This document shows positions 45,664 through 54,147 of a stretch of DNA of 64,000 nucleotides, piece by piece. Source of the DNA: Thiomicrorhabdus lithotrophica (GTDB lineage Bacteria; Pseudomonadota; Gammaproteobacteria; Thiomicrospirales; Thiomicrospiraceae); contig NZ_CP102381.1 in NCBI RefSeq assembly GCF_029201445.1, positions 2,046,001-2,110,000 on the forward strand, given 5' to 3'. The notes under the pieces were generated by a model. That model did not search any database. It saw only the letters and a program-made list of their open reading frames with translations, and had not been told where the DNA came from. Positions within the stretch are counted from its first letter, which is position 1; each line of letters starts with the position of its first letter. The position numbers and the translations under genes were made by a program.

Positions 45664-46557
45664 ATGAAACTCATTTCTCTAATAACGCTATTTTTATTAT
45701 CGACCATGACGGGCTGCTCACAGCAGGACGCTTCTAGTCATGAGCCTGAGGTGGTAGAAACTCATAACTTAAAAACTGAGTACCGATTCGCAGTCCACCC
45801 TTTACACAATCCTACTCGCTTATTTGATGTTTTTAATCCTTTATTAGAATACTTAAACAACAACATTAACAACGTTCACTTTATTCTAGAAGCCTCTAGA
45901 GATTATGAAACTTTTGATAATAAGCTCAAAGAAAAAACCGTTTCTTTTGCACTGCCTAACCCATATCAAACCTTAATAGCGCTCGAAAATAATTATCGAG
46001 TCATCGCTAAAATGGGAGATGACATTAATTTTAAAGGCATTATTTTAGTTAGAAAAGATAGCCACATCCGCAAACCAAAAGACCTTAAAGGCAAGTCCGT
46101 TAGCTTTCCCGCACCCACTGCGCTTGCCGCAACCATGCTGCCGCAGTATTTTTTACATACTCACGGCCTAAATATCAACAAAGATATAACAAATAAATAT
46201 GTTGGTTCTCAAGAATCATCTATTATGAATGTTTTCTTAGGCACAACATCTGCGGGTGCTACTTGGCCACCGCCTTGGCAGGCACTATCAAATGAACGCC
46301 CAGAACTAAAGGAACAGCTCGAGGTTATTTGGGAGACTCAATCACTCCCTAATAATAGTATTGTAATAAGAGATGATGTACCGGATATATTAGCTATTCA
46401 AGTGCAAACATTGTTAGCGAACTTACACAATACAGTTGAGGGAAAGCTCATTTTGAAAAAAATGTATTTATCAAAATACGAAACAGCAGATAATGAAACC
46501 TACAACAGTGTAAAAAAATTCGTAGCAACATTTGATAAAACTGTTAGGCCTTTGTAA
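45664..46557 (+). CDS. PhnD-like periplasmic binding lipoprotein
   Basis: Signal peptide with lipobox TGC (about residue 18) marks a lipoprotein anchored in the inner or outer membrane. The 297-residue body is of the phosphate/phosphite/phosphonate binding family (YRFAVHPLHNPTRLFDVFNPLL, GKSVSFPAPTALAATMLPQYFL). No transporter genes follow; a GGDEF/EAL sensor gene begins 21 bases downstream, so the pair probably forms a ligand-responsive cyclic-di-GMP module. The bound ligand is unknown. Confidence 0.82.
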   Translation: MKLISLITLFLLSTMTGCSQQDASSHEPEVVETHNLKTEYRFAVHPLHNPTRLFDVFNPLLEYLNNNINNVHFILEASRDYETFDNKLKEKTVSFALPNPYQTLIALENNYRVIAKMGDDINFKGIILVRKDSHIRKPKDLKGKSVSFPAPTALAATMLPQYFLHTHGLNINKDITNKYVGSQESSIMNVFLGTTSAGATWPPPWQALSNERPELKEQLEVIWETQSLPNNSIVIRDDVPDILAIQVQTLLANLHNTVEGKLILKKMYLSKYETADNETYNSVKKFVATFDKTVRPL

Positions 46558-46578
46558 TTTTATCCAAAAGAGCATGAG

Positions 46579-48987
46579 ATGTTAAAAAAGCTGTATGCAC
46601 ACTCTATAAAACGAAAACTTATTTTAGCAATTGCGGGCCTGCACGCTGTTCTAATGACGATATTTGTGATTGATTTAGTTCATCGTCAACAAAGTTTTCT
46701 TATGCAAGAGTCTCATGTATCCACTTCAGGTATTGCTAAAACATTAGCTGCCAATAGCACTCCTTGGGTTCTCTCAAATGATTTGGTTGGACTTGAAGAA
46801 ATTATTCGCTCACAAGACCAACAACCCAACTTTCAGTTTGCCATGATTACTGACTCTAATGGTAAAATTCTTGCGTACCACCATAGTAAAAATCACACAA
46901 AAGATCTGATTGGTAAATCAATCAAAATAGAACCATTAGACATAGCTCTAAAAAACAAAGAATTAGCCATATTCAGTGATACTAAAACCAAGATTGATGT
47001 AGCTGCACCAATAAAAGTGAACGATAGCCTTATAGGTTGGGCAAGAATCCACATGGCGCGTGACAACATCTACGATAGTATTCGTGTCATTTCAATTGAA
47101 GGTATTCTCTACACCTTGTTTGCGATTTTAATTGGTTCTATTTTTGCCTGGCGCATGGGGAGCAACTTAACCAAAGGAATTTACGAACTCATCCACACGA
47201 CTCAAAGGGTTAGAGCCGGAGAGCGTAAAATCACTCTATCGCTAAAGCGAAAAGATGAACTACAAATACTTTCCGATAATTTTCAATCCATGCTCACAAG
47301 CTTAAGTGAAAAAGAGCGAGAGCTTTATGCTGAGAAAGAACGATTAGAAATCACTTTAATGTCAATTGGGGATGGCGTTATTACGACAGATATGGATGGT
47401 TTGGTTACTTATCTCAATCCGGTTGCAGAACATCTTACAGGTTGGAGTAATCATGCAGCTCGTGGCTTTCACATTGAGGAAGTTTTCAAAATCTATCACG
47501 AATTGACCATGGATCCCGCTGAAAATCCGGCCTTAAAGAGTATGGCAACCCAGAAAATTACTCTTTTAGCAAACCATACGGTTCTATTGAACAGAGCAGG
47601 AGAAAAAATTTCTATCGAGGATTCTGGCGCTCCAATAATTGACAAGTCAGGCAAGATTATAGGTGCTGTTTTAGTTTTTCACGATGCTACTGAAGCTCGT
47701 CAGCTCCGCAAGCGTTTAACTTGGCAGGCGCAACATGACACTCTTACCCAATTAGCAAACCGTCAAGCATTTGAAACAAAGTTAGATGACCTCATTTCAA
47801 AAAGCATAGATTCTCCTCAAAACCAACACTGTTTGATATACATTGATTTAGATCAGTTCAAAATTGTAAATGATACCGTGGGGCATGCGGCTGGTGATGA
47901 GCTTTTAAAACAAGTTGCTTCTATCTTGCAACAACAAGTTAGAGACTCCGATCTACTTGCCCGAATTGGTGGAGATGAATTTGCTATCGTATTGGAAAAC
48001 TGCTCAACATCCAATGCGGAACAGGTTGCCGAGAAAGTTCGTCAAGTAGTGCATAACCACCGATTTACCTGGAACGACCGAATTTTTGATATTGGAACGA
48101 GTATTGGTATTGCTCAGATGAAAGGCCTCATCAACAAGGCAAATGTAATGAGCCAGGCGGATGTTGCTTGCTATATAGCTAAAGAACAAGGACGCAACCG
48201 AGTTCACATATTTAAAGAGGATGATCAAGTCTTAGCCAGAGAATTCAATAATCTTGATTGGGCTAACCGAATCAAACGTGCTATTGAAGATGAACAATTT
48301 GTACTCTATGCACAAAAAATCACCCCTTTACAACACATTGAAGCTAACGAGACCTACGAAGTATTAATCCGTTTACAACCACCAGAAGGAGAATTAATTT
48401 TCCCCGACCAATTCCTTCCTGCAGCAGAGCGTTTTAACCTAATGGGTGAATTAGACATATACATCGTAAAACGTGCTTATAAGTGGTTAAAAAACAACTT
48501 TAACAATGTCAAACTTCTAAACATAAACATTTCAGGTCAATCACTTGATGATGATAAATTTAACAATGCACTTTTAGAACTTCTAGAAAAGGATTCTAAA
48601 ATCAATCAAAAAATCTGTTTTGAAATAACTGAAACCACAGCTATTACTCATATGTCTGCTAGCATCTCTTTCTTAAACAGAATTAAGAACCATGGTTGTA
48701 GCTTAGCTTTAGATGATTTTGGCTCTGGATTCTCTTCATTCGGATGGTTAAAAACTCTTCCTGTAGACTATGTAAAAATTGATGGTACTTTTGTTTTAGA
48801 TGTTTTAACTGATAGTGTTGATGCAGCTATGGTTAAAGCCATTCACTCCATTAGTGAGGAAATGGACATCAAAACCATTGCTGAATTTGTAGAGAACCAA
48901 GCTGTTTCTGATTGGTTAAAAGAGACGGGTATAGATTATGCACAAGGCTATCACTTTAGTAGACCAAACCCACTAATAAACATTTAA
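46579..48987 (+). CDS. Membrane sensor with HAMP, PAS, GGDEF and EAL domains
   Basis: 802 residues: membrane segment (13-31), periplasmic domain (about 35-165), second membrane segment (172-195), HAMP (195-250), PAS domain (255-375, ERLEITLMSIGDGVITTDMDG), GGDEF domain (RIGGDEF, 385-545) and EAL domain (560-800: EVLIRL, NISGQS, EITETT, DDFGSGFSSF). The complete GGDEF and EAL motifs suggest dual activity. Directly behind the PhnD-like lipoprotein, its likely input. Confidence 0.9.
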   Translation: MLKKLYAHSIKRKLILAIAGLHAVLMTIFVIDLVHRQQSFLMQESHVSTSGIAKTLAANSTPWVLSNDLVGLEEIIRSQDQQPNFQFAMITDSNGKILAYHHSKNHTKDLIGKSIKIEPLDIALKNKELAIFSDTKTKIDVAAPIKVNDSLIGWARIHMARDNIYDSIRVISIEGILYTLFAILIGSIFAWRMGSNLTKGIYELIHTTQRVRAGERKITLSLKRKDELQILSDNFQSMLTSLSEKERELYAEKERLEITLMSIGDGVITTDMDGLVTYLNPVAEHLTGWSNHAARGFHIEEVFKIYHELTMDPAENPALKSMATQKITLLANHTVLLNRAGEKISIEDSGAPIIDKSGKIIGAVLVFHDATEARQLRKRLTWQAQHDTLTQLANRQAFETKLDDLISKSIDSPQNQHCLIYIDLDQFKIVNDTVGHAAGDELLKQVASILQQQVRDSDLLARIGGDEFAIVLENCSTSNAEQVAEKVRQVVHNHRFTWNDRIFDIGTSIGIAQMKGLINKANVMSQADVACYIAKEQGRNRVHIFKEDDQVLAREFNNLDWANRIKRAIEDEQFVLYAQKITPLQHIEANETYEVLIRLQPPEGELIFPDQFLPAAERFNLMGELDIYIVKRAYKWLKNNFNNVKLLNINISGQSLDDDKFNNALLELLEKDSKINQKICFEITETTAITHMSASISFLNRIKNHGCSLALDDFGSGFSSFGWLKTLPVDYVKIDGTFVLDVLTDSVDAAMVKAIHSISEEMDIKTIAEFVENQAVSDWLKETGIDYAQGYHFSRPNPLINI

Positions 48988-49009
48988 CCTTTTTCAAAAA
49001 CCTTATCTC

Positions 49010-50860
49010 TTATTTAGGCTTTGAAGAATCCACAATGTAATATGTATTGCCCCCCGCTTCCTTAGCACCTTTTTTAGCCTTTGTTGCATAAGATGCAAGT
49101 TTTTGAGTATGTTCAAAATACTCTGGGTTAACTAATAATATCCCTACAGACAAAGTCATCAAAGGATAGAACTGTCTTTTTTTCTTTCTATCAACGGCAT
49201 TAATTCCACCAGACTTTCGATCTTCTTCATTATAGAAATCAACAACTTGACTTTCAAAATCCTTAAGTATTCGTTCAGCACATTGCACATGATTATCAAC
49301 AAACGTACTCATAATGACAAAATCATCACCTCCAATATGTCCTACAAAAGACTCACCATGAATAATCTGTTCTTCAGGAACAACCTTTTTAAGAATATCT
49401 GCAATTAACCCAATAACACCATCCCCTTCTTGAAAACTATATGAGTCGTTAAAAGGCTTAAAATTATCAACATCTATATACATCACCATAAACGGGTTTT
49501 TATTTTTCAAAAACTTATTGAGTTTTTTCTGAATCGGTACATTGCCAGGCAAGCCAGATAACGGGTTAGCATATTGGGCACTTTGTACTTTTAAGTCGGT
49601 AATTTTTCTTAATAAATCTCTAAAATCACCACATCCTAAATATTTCTTCTTTTTCTCAATAATAAATGCATCTCTACTACCAAACTCTCGACTCTCTGTT
49701 ACTAATCGACTTAAATCAACCAAAGAGGTTTTTGCATCAACTATTATTGGCGTTTTATCCATAACACTTTTGACCGTTTTACGAGAATGAAGCTCTTGAC
49801 CAAATTTTCTGGCTAATAAATCCATCAAATCACGGCGCCACACCATTCCTAAAACACTTTTCTCGTCTACAACAGGAAAATAGTCCCATTCTGGGTGCTC
49901 CAAAAACATCTCAGAGACTGAATTAACTAACTGGCTGGGGCCAACAGAAGGGTGTTTAAATGCAATTTCAGAAACCGATTCACCTTTCTCGCTCTTAACA
50001 AAAGAGGGATGTTCTGGCCACTCATACAGCAAAACTTCAGAAATTTTTTCATCTGGTTTTTTAAACAAAAAACCTTGAACTAAATCGACATCAAGCTTCA
50101 TCAAAACTTCAAGCTCTTCTTCTGTTTCAACACCTTCTGCCACTACTCTGGTATTTGTACTTTTTGCCAAAGTCATAAGGGTTTCCATAAAGTGCCGCTT
50201 GTCTTCATGCAAATGTATATCTGAAACAAAATGTCGGTCAATTTTGACAAAATCAGGACGGACTTCTGACCAGATTCTTAAGCCATTATACCCACTACCC
50301 AAATCATCAATCGCTACCTTAAAACCTATTGAACGGTAATAGTTTATAGCTGCAATAAAAGCTTCGAAATTATCAACGGGTTGAAGCTCAGTGATTTCAA
50401 TCACCACTCTATCAGGAGAAATTCCAAAGGCCTCCAACGCATTCAATGTTAACCCTTTTTGATGTGAAGGATTCATAACGGAATTGATAGAAATATTTAA
50501 AAACAGGTGTAAATGTTCATCTTGCGCAGCTTGCTCTGCAAATGCCTTAATAGTTGACATCCTTGCAAACGTATCAACTTCATACAGCACGCTTTTTTCT
50601 TCAGCAACTTTAAACAGGTTTAAAGGATGATATAAAGCTGAATTAAATGGCCCTCTCACTAAACCTTCAAATGCACAGACTTTCTTTCGTTTTAAATCTA
50701 CGATTGGCTGAAAAACACATTGCAATTTTTGATTATTAACAATATCAAGTAATTCAGAACCTAGCCCTGTCTGCTTTAAAAATAGCTGTTGACTGGCATC
50801 TAAAACTTGCCAAGCTTGTAATTCAAATTCGGATTTTTCATCTGTTGTGTATAAGTGCAT
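49010..50860 (-). CDS. Soluble EAL-CBS-GGDEF protein
   Basis: 616 residues, no membrane segment. The EAL domain comes first (about 45-285: CAFEGLVRGP, EITELQPV, DDLGSGYNGL, VKIDRHFV), then a CBS pair (about 300-420, with MVWRRDLMDLL and KSVMDKTPIIVDA), then GGDEF (about 430-600, with HIGGDDFVIM). CBS domains usually bind adenine nucleotides. The EAL signature is EGL and the cyclase signature GGDDF, both tolerated variants, so activity is plausible but not certain. Convergent with the previous sensor, 22 bases apart. Confidence 0.9.
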   Translation of the reverse strand: MHLYTTDEKSEFELQAWQVLDASQQLFLKQTGLGSELLDIVNNQKLQCVFQPIVDLKRKKVCAFEGLVRGPFNSALYHPLNLFKVAEEKSVLYEVDTFARMSTIKAFAEQAAQDEHLHLFLNISINSVMNPSHQKGLTLNALEAFGISPDRVVIEITELQPVDNFEAFIAAINYYRSIGFKVAIDDLGSGYNGLRIWSEVRPDFVKIDRHFVSDIHLHEDKRHFMETLMTLAKSTNTRVVAEGVETEEELEVLMKLDVDLVQGFLFKKPDEKISEVLLYEWPEHPSFVKSEKGESVSEIAFKHPSVGPSQLVNSVSEMFLEHPEWDYFPVVDEKSVLGMVWRRDLMDLLARKFGQELHSRKTVKSVMDKTPIIVDAKTSLVDLSRLVTESREFGSRDAFIIEKKKKYLGCGDFRDLLRKITDLKVQSAQYANPLSGLPGNVPIQKKLNKFLKNKNPFMVMYIDVDNFKPFNDSYSFQEGDGVIGLIADILKKVVPEEQIIHGESFVGHIGGDDFVIMSTFVDNHVQCAERILKDFESQVVDFYNEEDRKSGGINAVDRKKKRQFYPLMTLSVGILLVNPEYFEHTQKLASYATKAKKGAKEAGGNTYYIVDSSKPK

Positions 50861-51033
50861 GAGCTCAAAGAACCATTTTTGTAGAAGTTGACTAGCTATT
50901 GTATTGACTACACCAAGTCACTATTAAGAACTCTATTTGACAAAAACATTACCAAAAAATGACAGTGATCGTTAAGTCTATGGGCTTTTTCTCATAAACT
51001 TGAACCTGAAAATAAAATAAGGGATAATACTTT
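50861..51033. other. Promoter-side region between the EAL-CBS-GGDEF gene and the metK leader
   Basis: Divergent interval without a gene; together with the riboswitch and metK leader it makes 315 bases. Contains GGGATAATAC at 51021-51030, a possible -10 region just upstream of the riboswitch. Confidence 0.35.
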
Positions 51034-51090
51034 CATGCGCCGATTTGATATCAGCTTGCGGGCGCTTAAAAAGTACGGCTAAAGCGAGGA
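51034..51090 (+). ncRNA. SAM-II-like riboswitch in the metK leader
   Basis: The pseudoknot skeleton of the SAM-II class is visible: P1 GCGCC (51037-51041) with GGCGC (51061-51065), the internal GATTTG and GCTTGC elements, an A-rich TTAAAAAG joint and the terminal GCTAAA core. SAM-II aptamers bind S-adenosylmethionine and lower expression of methionine genes. The gene behind it, metK, makes SAM, so feedback is sensible. SAM-II is best known from alphaproteobacteria, so its class here rests on motif comparison by eye. Confidence 0.72.
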
Positions 51091-51142
51091 ACCCTTCAAG
51101 ATTTTTCTAAACGTTCCCAGCATTGCCCCGTACCTCGTTTTT
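51085..51142 (+). promoter_or_regulatory. Expression platform of the metK riboswitch
   Basis: CCTCG at 51133-51137 can pair either with CGAGG at 51085-51089 at the end of the aptamer (seven pairs when flanks are included, followed by five T, terminator-like) or with CGAGG at 51162-51166, which contains the metK ribosome-binding site. The two pairings exclude each other, offering a switch. Which state SAM favours cannot be told from sequence. Confidence 0.5.
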
Positions 51143-51175
51143 AATAAACATACATTCTTACCGAGGAACAAAAAA

Positions 51176-52336
51176 ATGACTAAAACGACTGTATTTACAT
51201 CTGAATCCGTATCAGAAGGCCACCCAGATAAAATCGCTGACCAAATATCTGATGCGATGCTCGATGCCATTCTTAAGCAAGACCCTCGTGCTCGTGTTGC
51301 CTGTGAAACCTTTGTAAAAACTGGAATGGTTATGCTTGGTGGTGAAATCACCACTGAAGCTTGGGTTGATCAAGAAGAACTGGTTCGTAACGTAGTCAAA
51401 GAAATTGGTTATGATCACGGTGATCTAGGCTTTGATGGTGAAACTTGTGCCGTGCTTTCTTCTATTGGTAAACAATCCCCAGAAATCGCAATGGGTGTTG
51501 ACGATACTGCAGAACATGAGCAAGGAGCTGGTGACCAAGGTTTAATGTTTGGTTATGCCTCTAACGAAACCGATGTATTGATGCCAGCACCAATCTATTA
51601 CGCACACCGTTTGATGGAACGCCAAGCTTATGTGCGTAAATCAGGCACCTTGGATTGGTTACGTCCGGATGCAAAAAGCCAGGTAACTTTGCGTTATGAA
51701 GACGGCAAACCCGTTGCAATTGATGCGGTTGTTTTATCGACTCAACACGGCCCAGATGTAGATAACGAAACCCTACGTGAAGCCATCATGGAAGAGATTA
51801 TTAAGCCAACCCTTCCTGAAGAGTGGCTGCATAAAGAGACTCAATTCCACATTAACCCAACTGGACGTTTTGTGATTGGTGGTCCAGTAGGTGATGCGGG
51901 TTTAACGGGTCGTAAAATCATTGTTGATACTTATGGTGGTATGGCTCGTCACGGTGGTGGGGCTTTCTCTGGTAAAGATCCATCAAAAGTAGACCGTTCT
52001 GCAGCGTACGCTGGACGTTACGTGGCAAAAAACATTGTTGCCGCGGGCTTAGCTGACAAGTGTGAAATTCAAGTCTCTTATGCGATTGGTGTTGCAGAAC
52101 CTACTTCTATTAGCTTAGAAACTTTTGGCACAGAAAAAGTTGATATCAGCTTAATTGAACAGCTAGTACGCGAGCACTTTGATTTACGCCCTAAAGGGTT
52201 AATTGCCATGCTAGATTTATATCGCCCTATTTACCAAAAAACAGCCTCTTACGGCCATTTTGGACGTGAACTTCCAGAGTTCACTTGGGAAAAAACCGAT
52301 AAAGCCGATATTTTACGCAGCGATGCAGGCCTATAG
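51176..52336 (+). CDS. metK: S-adenosylmethionine synthetase MetK
   Basis: Makes SAM from ATP and methionine. Motifs: [53 protein letters not shown] and [19 protein letters not shown]. 386 residues, usual length. GAGGAA precedes the ATG by eight bases. Preceded by the SAM-II-like riboswitch and followed by metF. Confidence 0.98.
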   Translation: MTKTTVFTSESVSEGHPDKIADQISDAMLDAILKQDPRARVACETFVKTGMVMLGGEITTEAWVDQEELVRNVVKEIGYDHGDLGFDGETCAVLSSIGKQSPEIAMGVDDTAEHEQGAGDQGLMFGYASNETDVLMPAPIYYAHRLMERQAYVRKSGTLDWLRPDAKSQVTLRYEDGKPVAIDAVVLSTQHGPDVDNETLREAIMEEIIKPTLPEEWLHKETQFHINPTGRFVIGGPVGDAGLTGRKIIVDTYGGMARHGGGAFSGKDPSKVDRSAAYAGRYVAKNIVAAGLADKCEIQVSYAIGVAEPTSISLETFGTEKVDISLIEQLVREHFDLRPKGLIAMLDLYRPIYQKTASYGHFGRELPEFTWEKTDKADILRSDAGL

Positions 52337-52371
52337 TTTTTATCCAACTAAAAAATAAAATTGATGGTTTA

Positions 52372-52383
52372 ACCAGGCCTGGT
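52372..52383. repeat. Iterated palindrome ACCAGGCCTGGT between metK and metF
   Basis: Exact copy within 16 bases of symmetry (TAACCAGGCCTGGTTA). A partial second copy (AACCAGGCCT, 52396-52405) follows 20 bases later. In the metK-metF gap, where it might weaken readthrough. Confidence 0.9.
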
Positions 52384-52430
52384 TAGTTTTATACAACCAG
52401 GCCTAAACAGGATTTAAAAGAGAAATTGAA

Positions 52431-53282
52431 ATGAAGTCTCAACAAAAATATCCACAAAAATTTAGCTTAGAGTTTTTCCCTCCTAGAACAGAAAAAGGCA
52501 TGGATAAACTGAAAACTGTCATTGATGAACTGGGGACATTAAAACCAGAATATATGTCGGTTACTTACGGTGCAGGCGGCACAACTCAAGAAAAAACTCT
52601 TGAAACGGTTCGCTATATCCAAGAAAAAACTCCTTATGAAGCAGCACCGCACTTAACCTGCATTGGTGCTTGTGAAGATAGCGTAACAGAGTTACTTGAT
52701 ACCTATGAAGCTTTAGGCATTAAGCGTATTGTGGCTTTAAGAGGGGATTTACCTTCAGGCATGATGGACCCAGGTGAATTTAAGTACGCAAGCGATTTAG
52801 TGAAATTCATCAAAGATCAACGTGGTGATAAATTTCATATTGAAGTCGCCGCTTATCCAGAAACCCACCCGCAGGCTCGTAACTGTGATGTAGGCATAAA
52901 ATGGTTTAAACATAAAGTTAATCAGGGTGCAGATTCAGCGATTACTCAATACTTCTTTAACTTTGATAGTTACTGCTACTTTATTGATAACTGTGAACGA
53001 AATGGAATTGACTTACCGATTATTCCTGGAATTATGCCCATCACCAACTATGAGAACTTAATCCGTTTTTCTGAAGGTTGTGGCGCAGAAGTTCCTCGCT
53101 GGTTAAAGTGTCGTTTAGAAAGCTTTGAAGATGATAAAGAGAGCCTACTGGCCTTTGGTAAAGACGTCGTTCAAGAACTGTCTCAAAAGCTGTTGGATGC
53201 CGGTGCGCCGGGGATTCATTTTTATAGCATGAACAGCATTGAACCCACCTTAGAAATTACTCGTAATCTAACATTCAAATAA
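52431..53282 (+). CDS. metF: 5,10-methylenetetrahydrofolate reductase MetF
   Basis: FAD enzyme supplying 5-methyl-tetrahydrofolate for methionine synthesis. TIM barrel with FSLEFFPPRTEKG at the N terminus, MSVTYGAGGTTQ, HLTCIGA, RIVALRGD and the FAD-binding AAYPETHP. 283 residues. Follows metK, giving a methyl-cycle pair. Confidence 0.96.
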   Translation: MKSQQKYPQKFSLEFFPPRTEKGMDKLKTVIDELGTLKPEYMSVTYGAGGTTQEKTLETVRYIQEKTPYEAAPHLTCIGACEDSVTELLDTYEALGIKRIVALRGDLPSGMMDPGEFKYASDLVKFIKDQRGDKFHIEVAAYPETHPQARNCDVGIKWFKHKVNQGADSAITQYFFNFDSYCYFIDNCERNGIDLPIIPGIMPITNYENLIRFSEGCGAEVPRWLKCRLESFEDDKESLLAFGKDVVQELSQKLLDAGAPGIHFYSMNSIEPTLEITRNLTFK

Positions 53283-53291
53283 GAGCCGTCT

Positions 53292-54044
53292 ATGCGCATC
53301 TCTCGCCTGTTTTTAGAAGGAAGCTATCAAGCTAACCAAACCATTCCTTTACCAAAAGAACAGGCGCACTATGTTTTAACCGTTTTACGGCTTAAAAATA
53401 ACTTTCAAATTGAAGTATTTAATGGACACGGCCTGCTCGCCAAAGGAACACTCATTGTTACTAGTCGGCGCACCGCTGACTTTCAAATTGAATCCGTTGA
53501 AGAAACCCAAACTGAGTCTCCACTTAATACTATTTTAGTTCAAGGTATCTCTAAAGGTGACCGCATGGATGCTTCTATTCAAAAAGCCGTTGAACTTGGA
53601 GTTACAGCTATACAGCCTGTTTTTACTGAACGTTGTGATGTAAAGCTACAAGATGACAAGCTTGAAAAACGTCGTAACCAATGGCAAACAATTGTGATTA
53701 ATGCCTGTGAACAAAGTGGCCGAACAGTGGTGCCACAAATTCTGCCCATTCAAACCTACCAGGCCTGGTTAGATTCTAAAAGCGAAAGCTCTCAACCTAC
53801 TTTTGGTTTAGTTTTAGATCCGTATGCTAAAAGTTCGCTTAAAACCGTGGCACAACCAGCGACAGAAACGCCTATTCATTTATTAGTTGGACCTGAAGGT
53901 GGTTTAACTGAAAATGAAGTAGAGGCTGCAAAAATGGCTGGATTGACTGCTGTTCAGCTAGGCCCAAGAGTTTTAAGAACTGAAACCGCTGGCCCGGCTA
54001 TTTTGGCTATATTGCAAACCTTATGGGGAGACTTTAGCTTTTAA
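53292..54044 (+). CDS. rsmE: 16S rRNA (uracil1498-N3)-methyltransferase RsmE
   Basis: SPOUT-class methyltransferase with N-terminal PUA-like domain (RISRLFLEGSY, HYVLTVLRL) and the knot motifs LVQGISKGDRMDASIQKAVELGV, LLVGPEGGLTENEVEAA and LGPRVLRTETAGPAIL. 250 residues. Nine bases after metF, so co-transcribed. Contains an exact palindrome copy (YQAWL). Confidence 0.95.
   Translation: MRISRLFLEGSYQANQTIPLPKEQAHYVLTVLRLKNNFQIEVFNGHGLLAKGTLIVTSRRTADFQIESVEETQTESPLNTILVQGISKGDRMDASIQKAVELGVTAIQPVFTERCDVKLQDDKLEKRRNQWQTIVINACEQSGRTVVPQILPIQTYQAWLDSKSESSQPTFGLVLDPYAKSSLKTVAQPATETPIHLLVGPEGGLTENEVEAAKMAGLTAVQLGPRVLRTETAGPAILAILQTLWGDFSF
53758..53769. repeat. Iterated palindrome ACCAGGCCTGGT, inside rsmE
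   Basis: Exact copy, read as YQAWL on the plus strand. Confidence 0.88.
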
Positions 54045-54147
54045 AGTTTTTTCAAGCAGGTTTATTAAATTAATGTGTTATATCTCAGTCATTTAACGTA
54101 AAATCACTCCTATACAGGTGATTCTATAATTAAGAAAAGGCTTTTTA

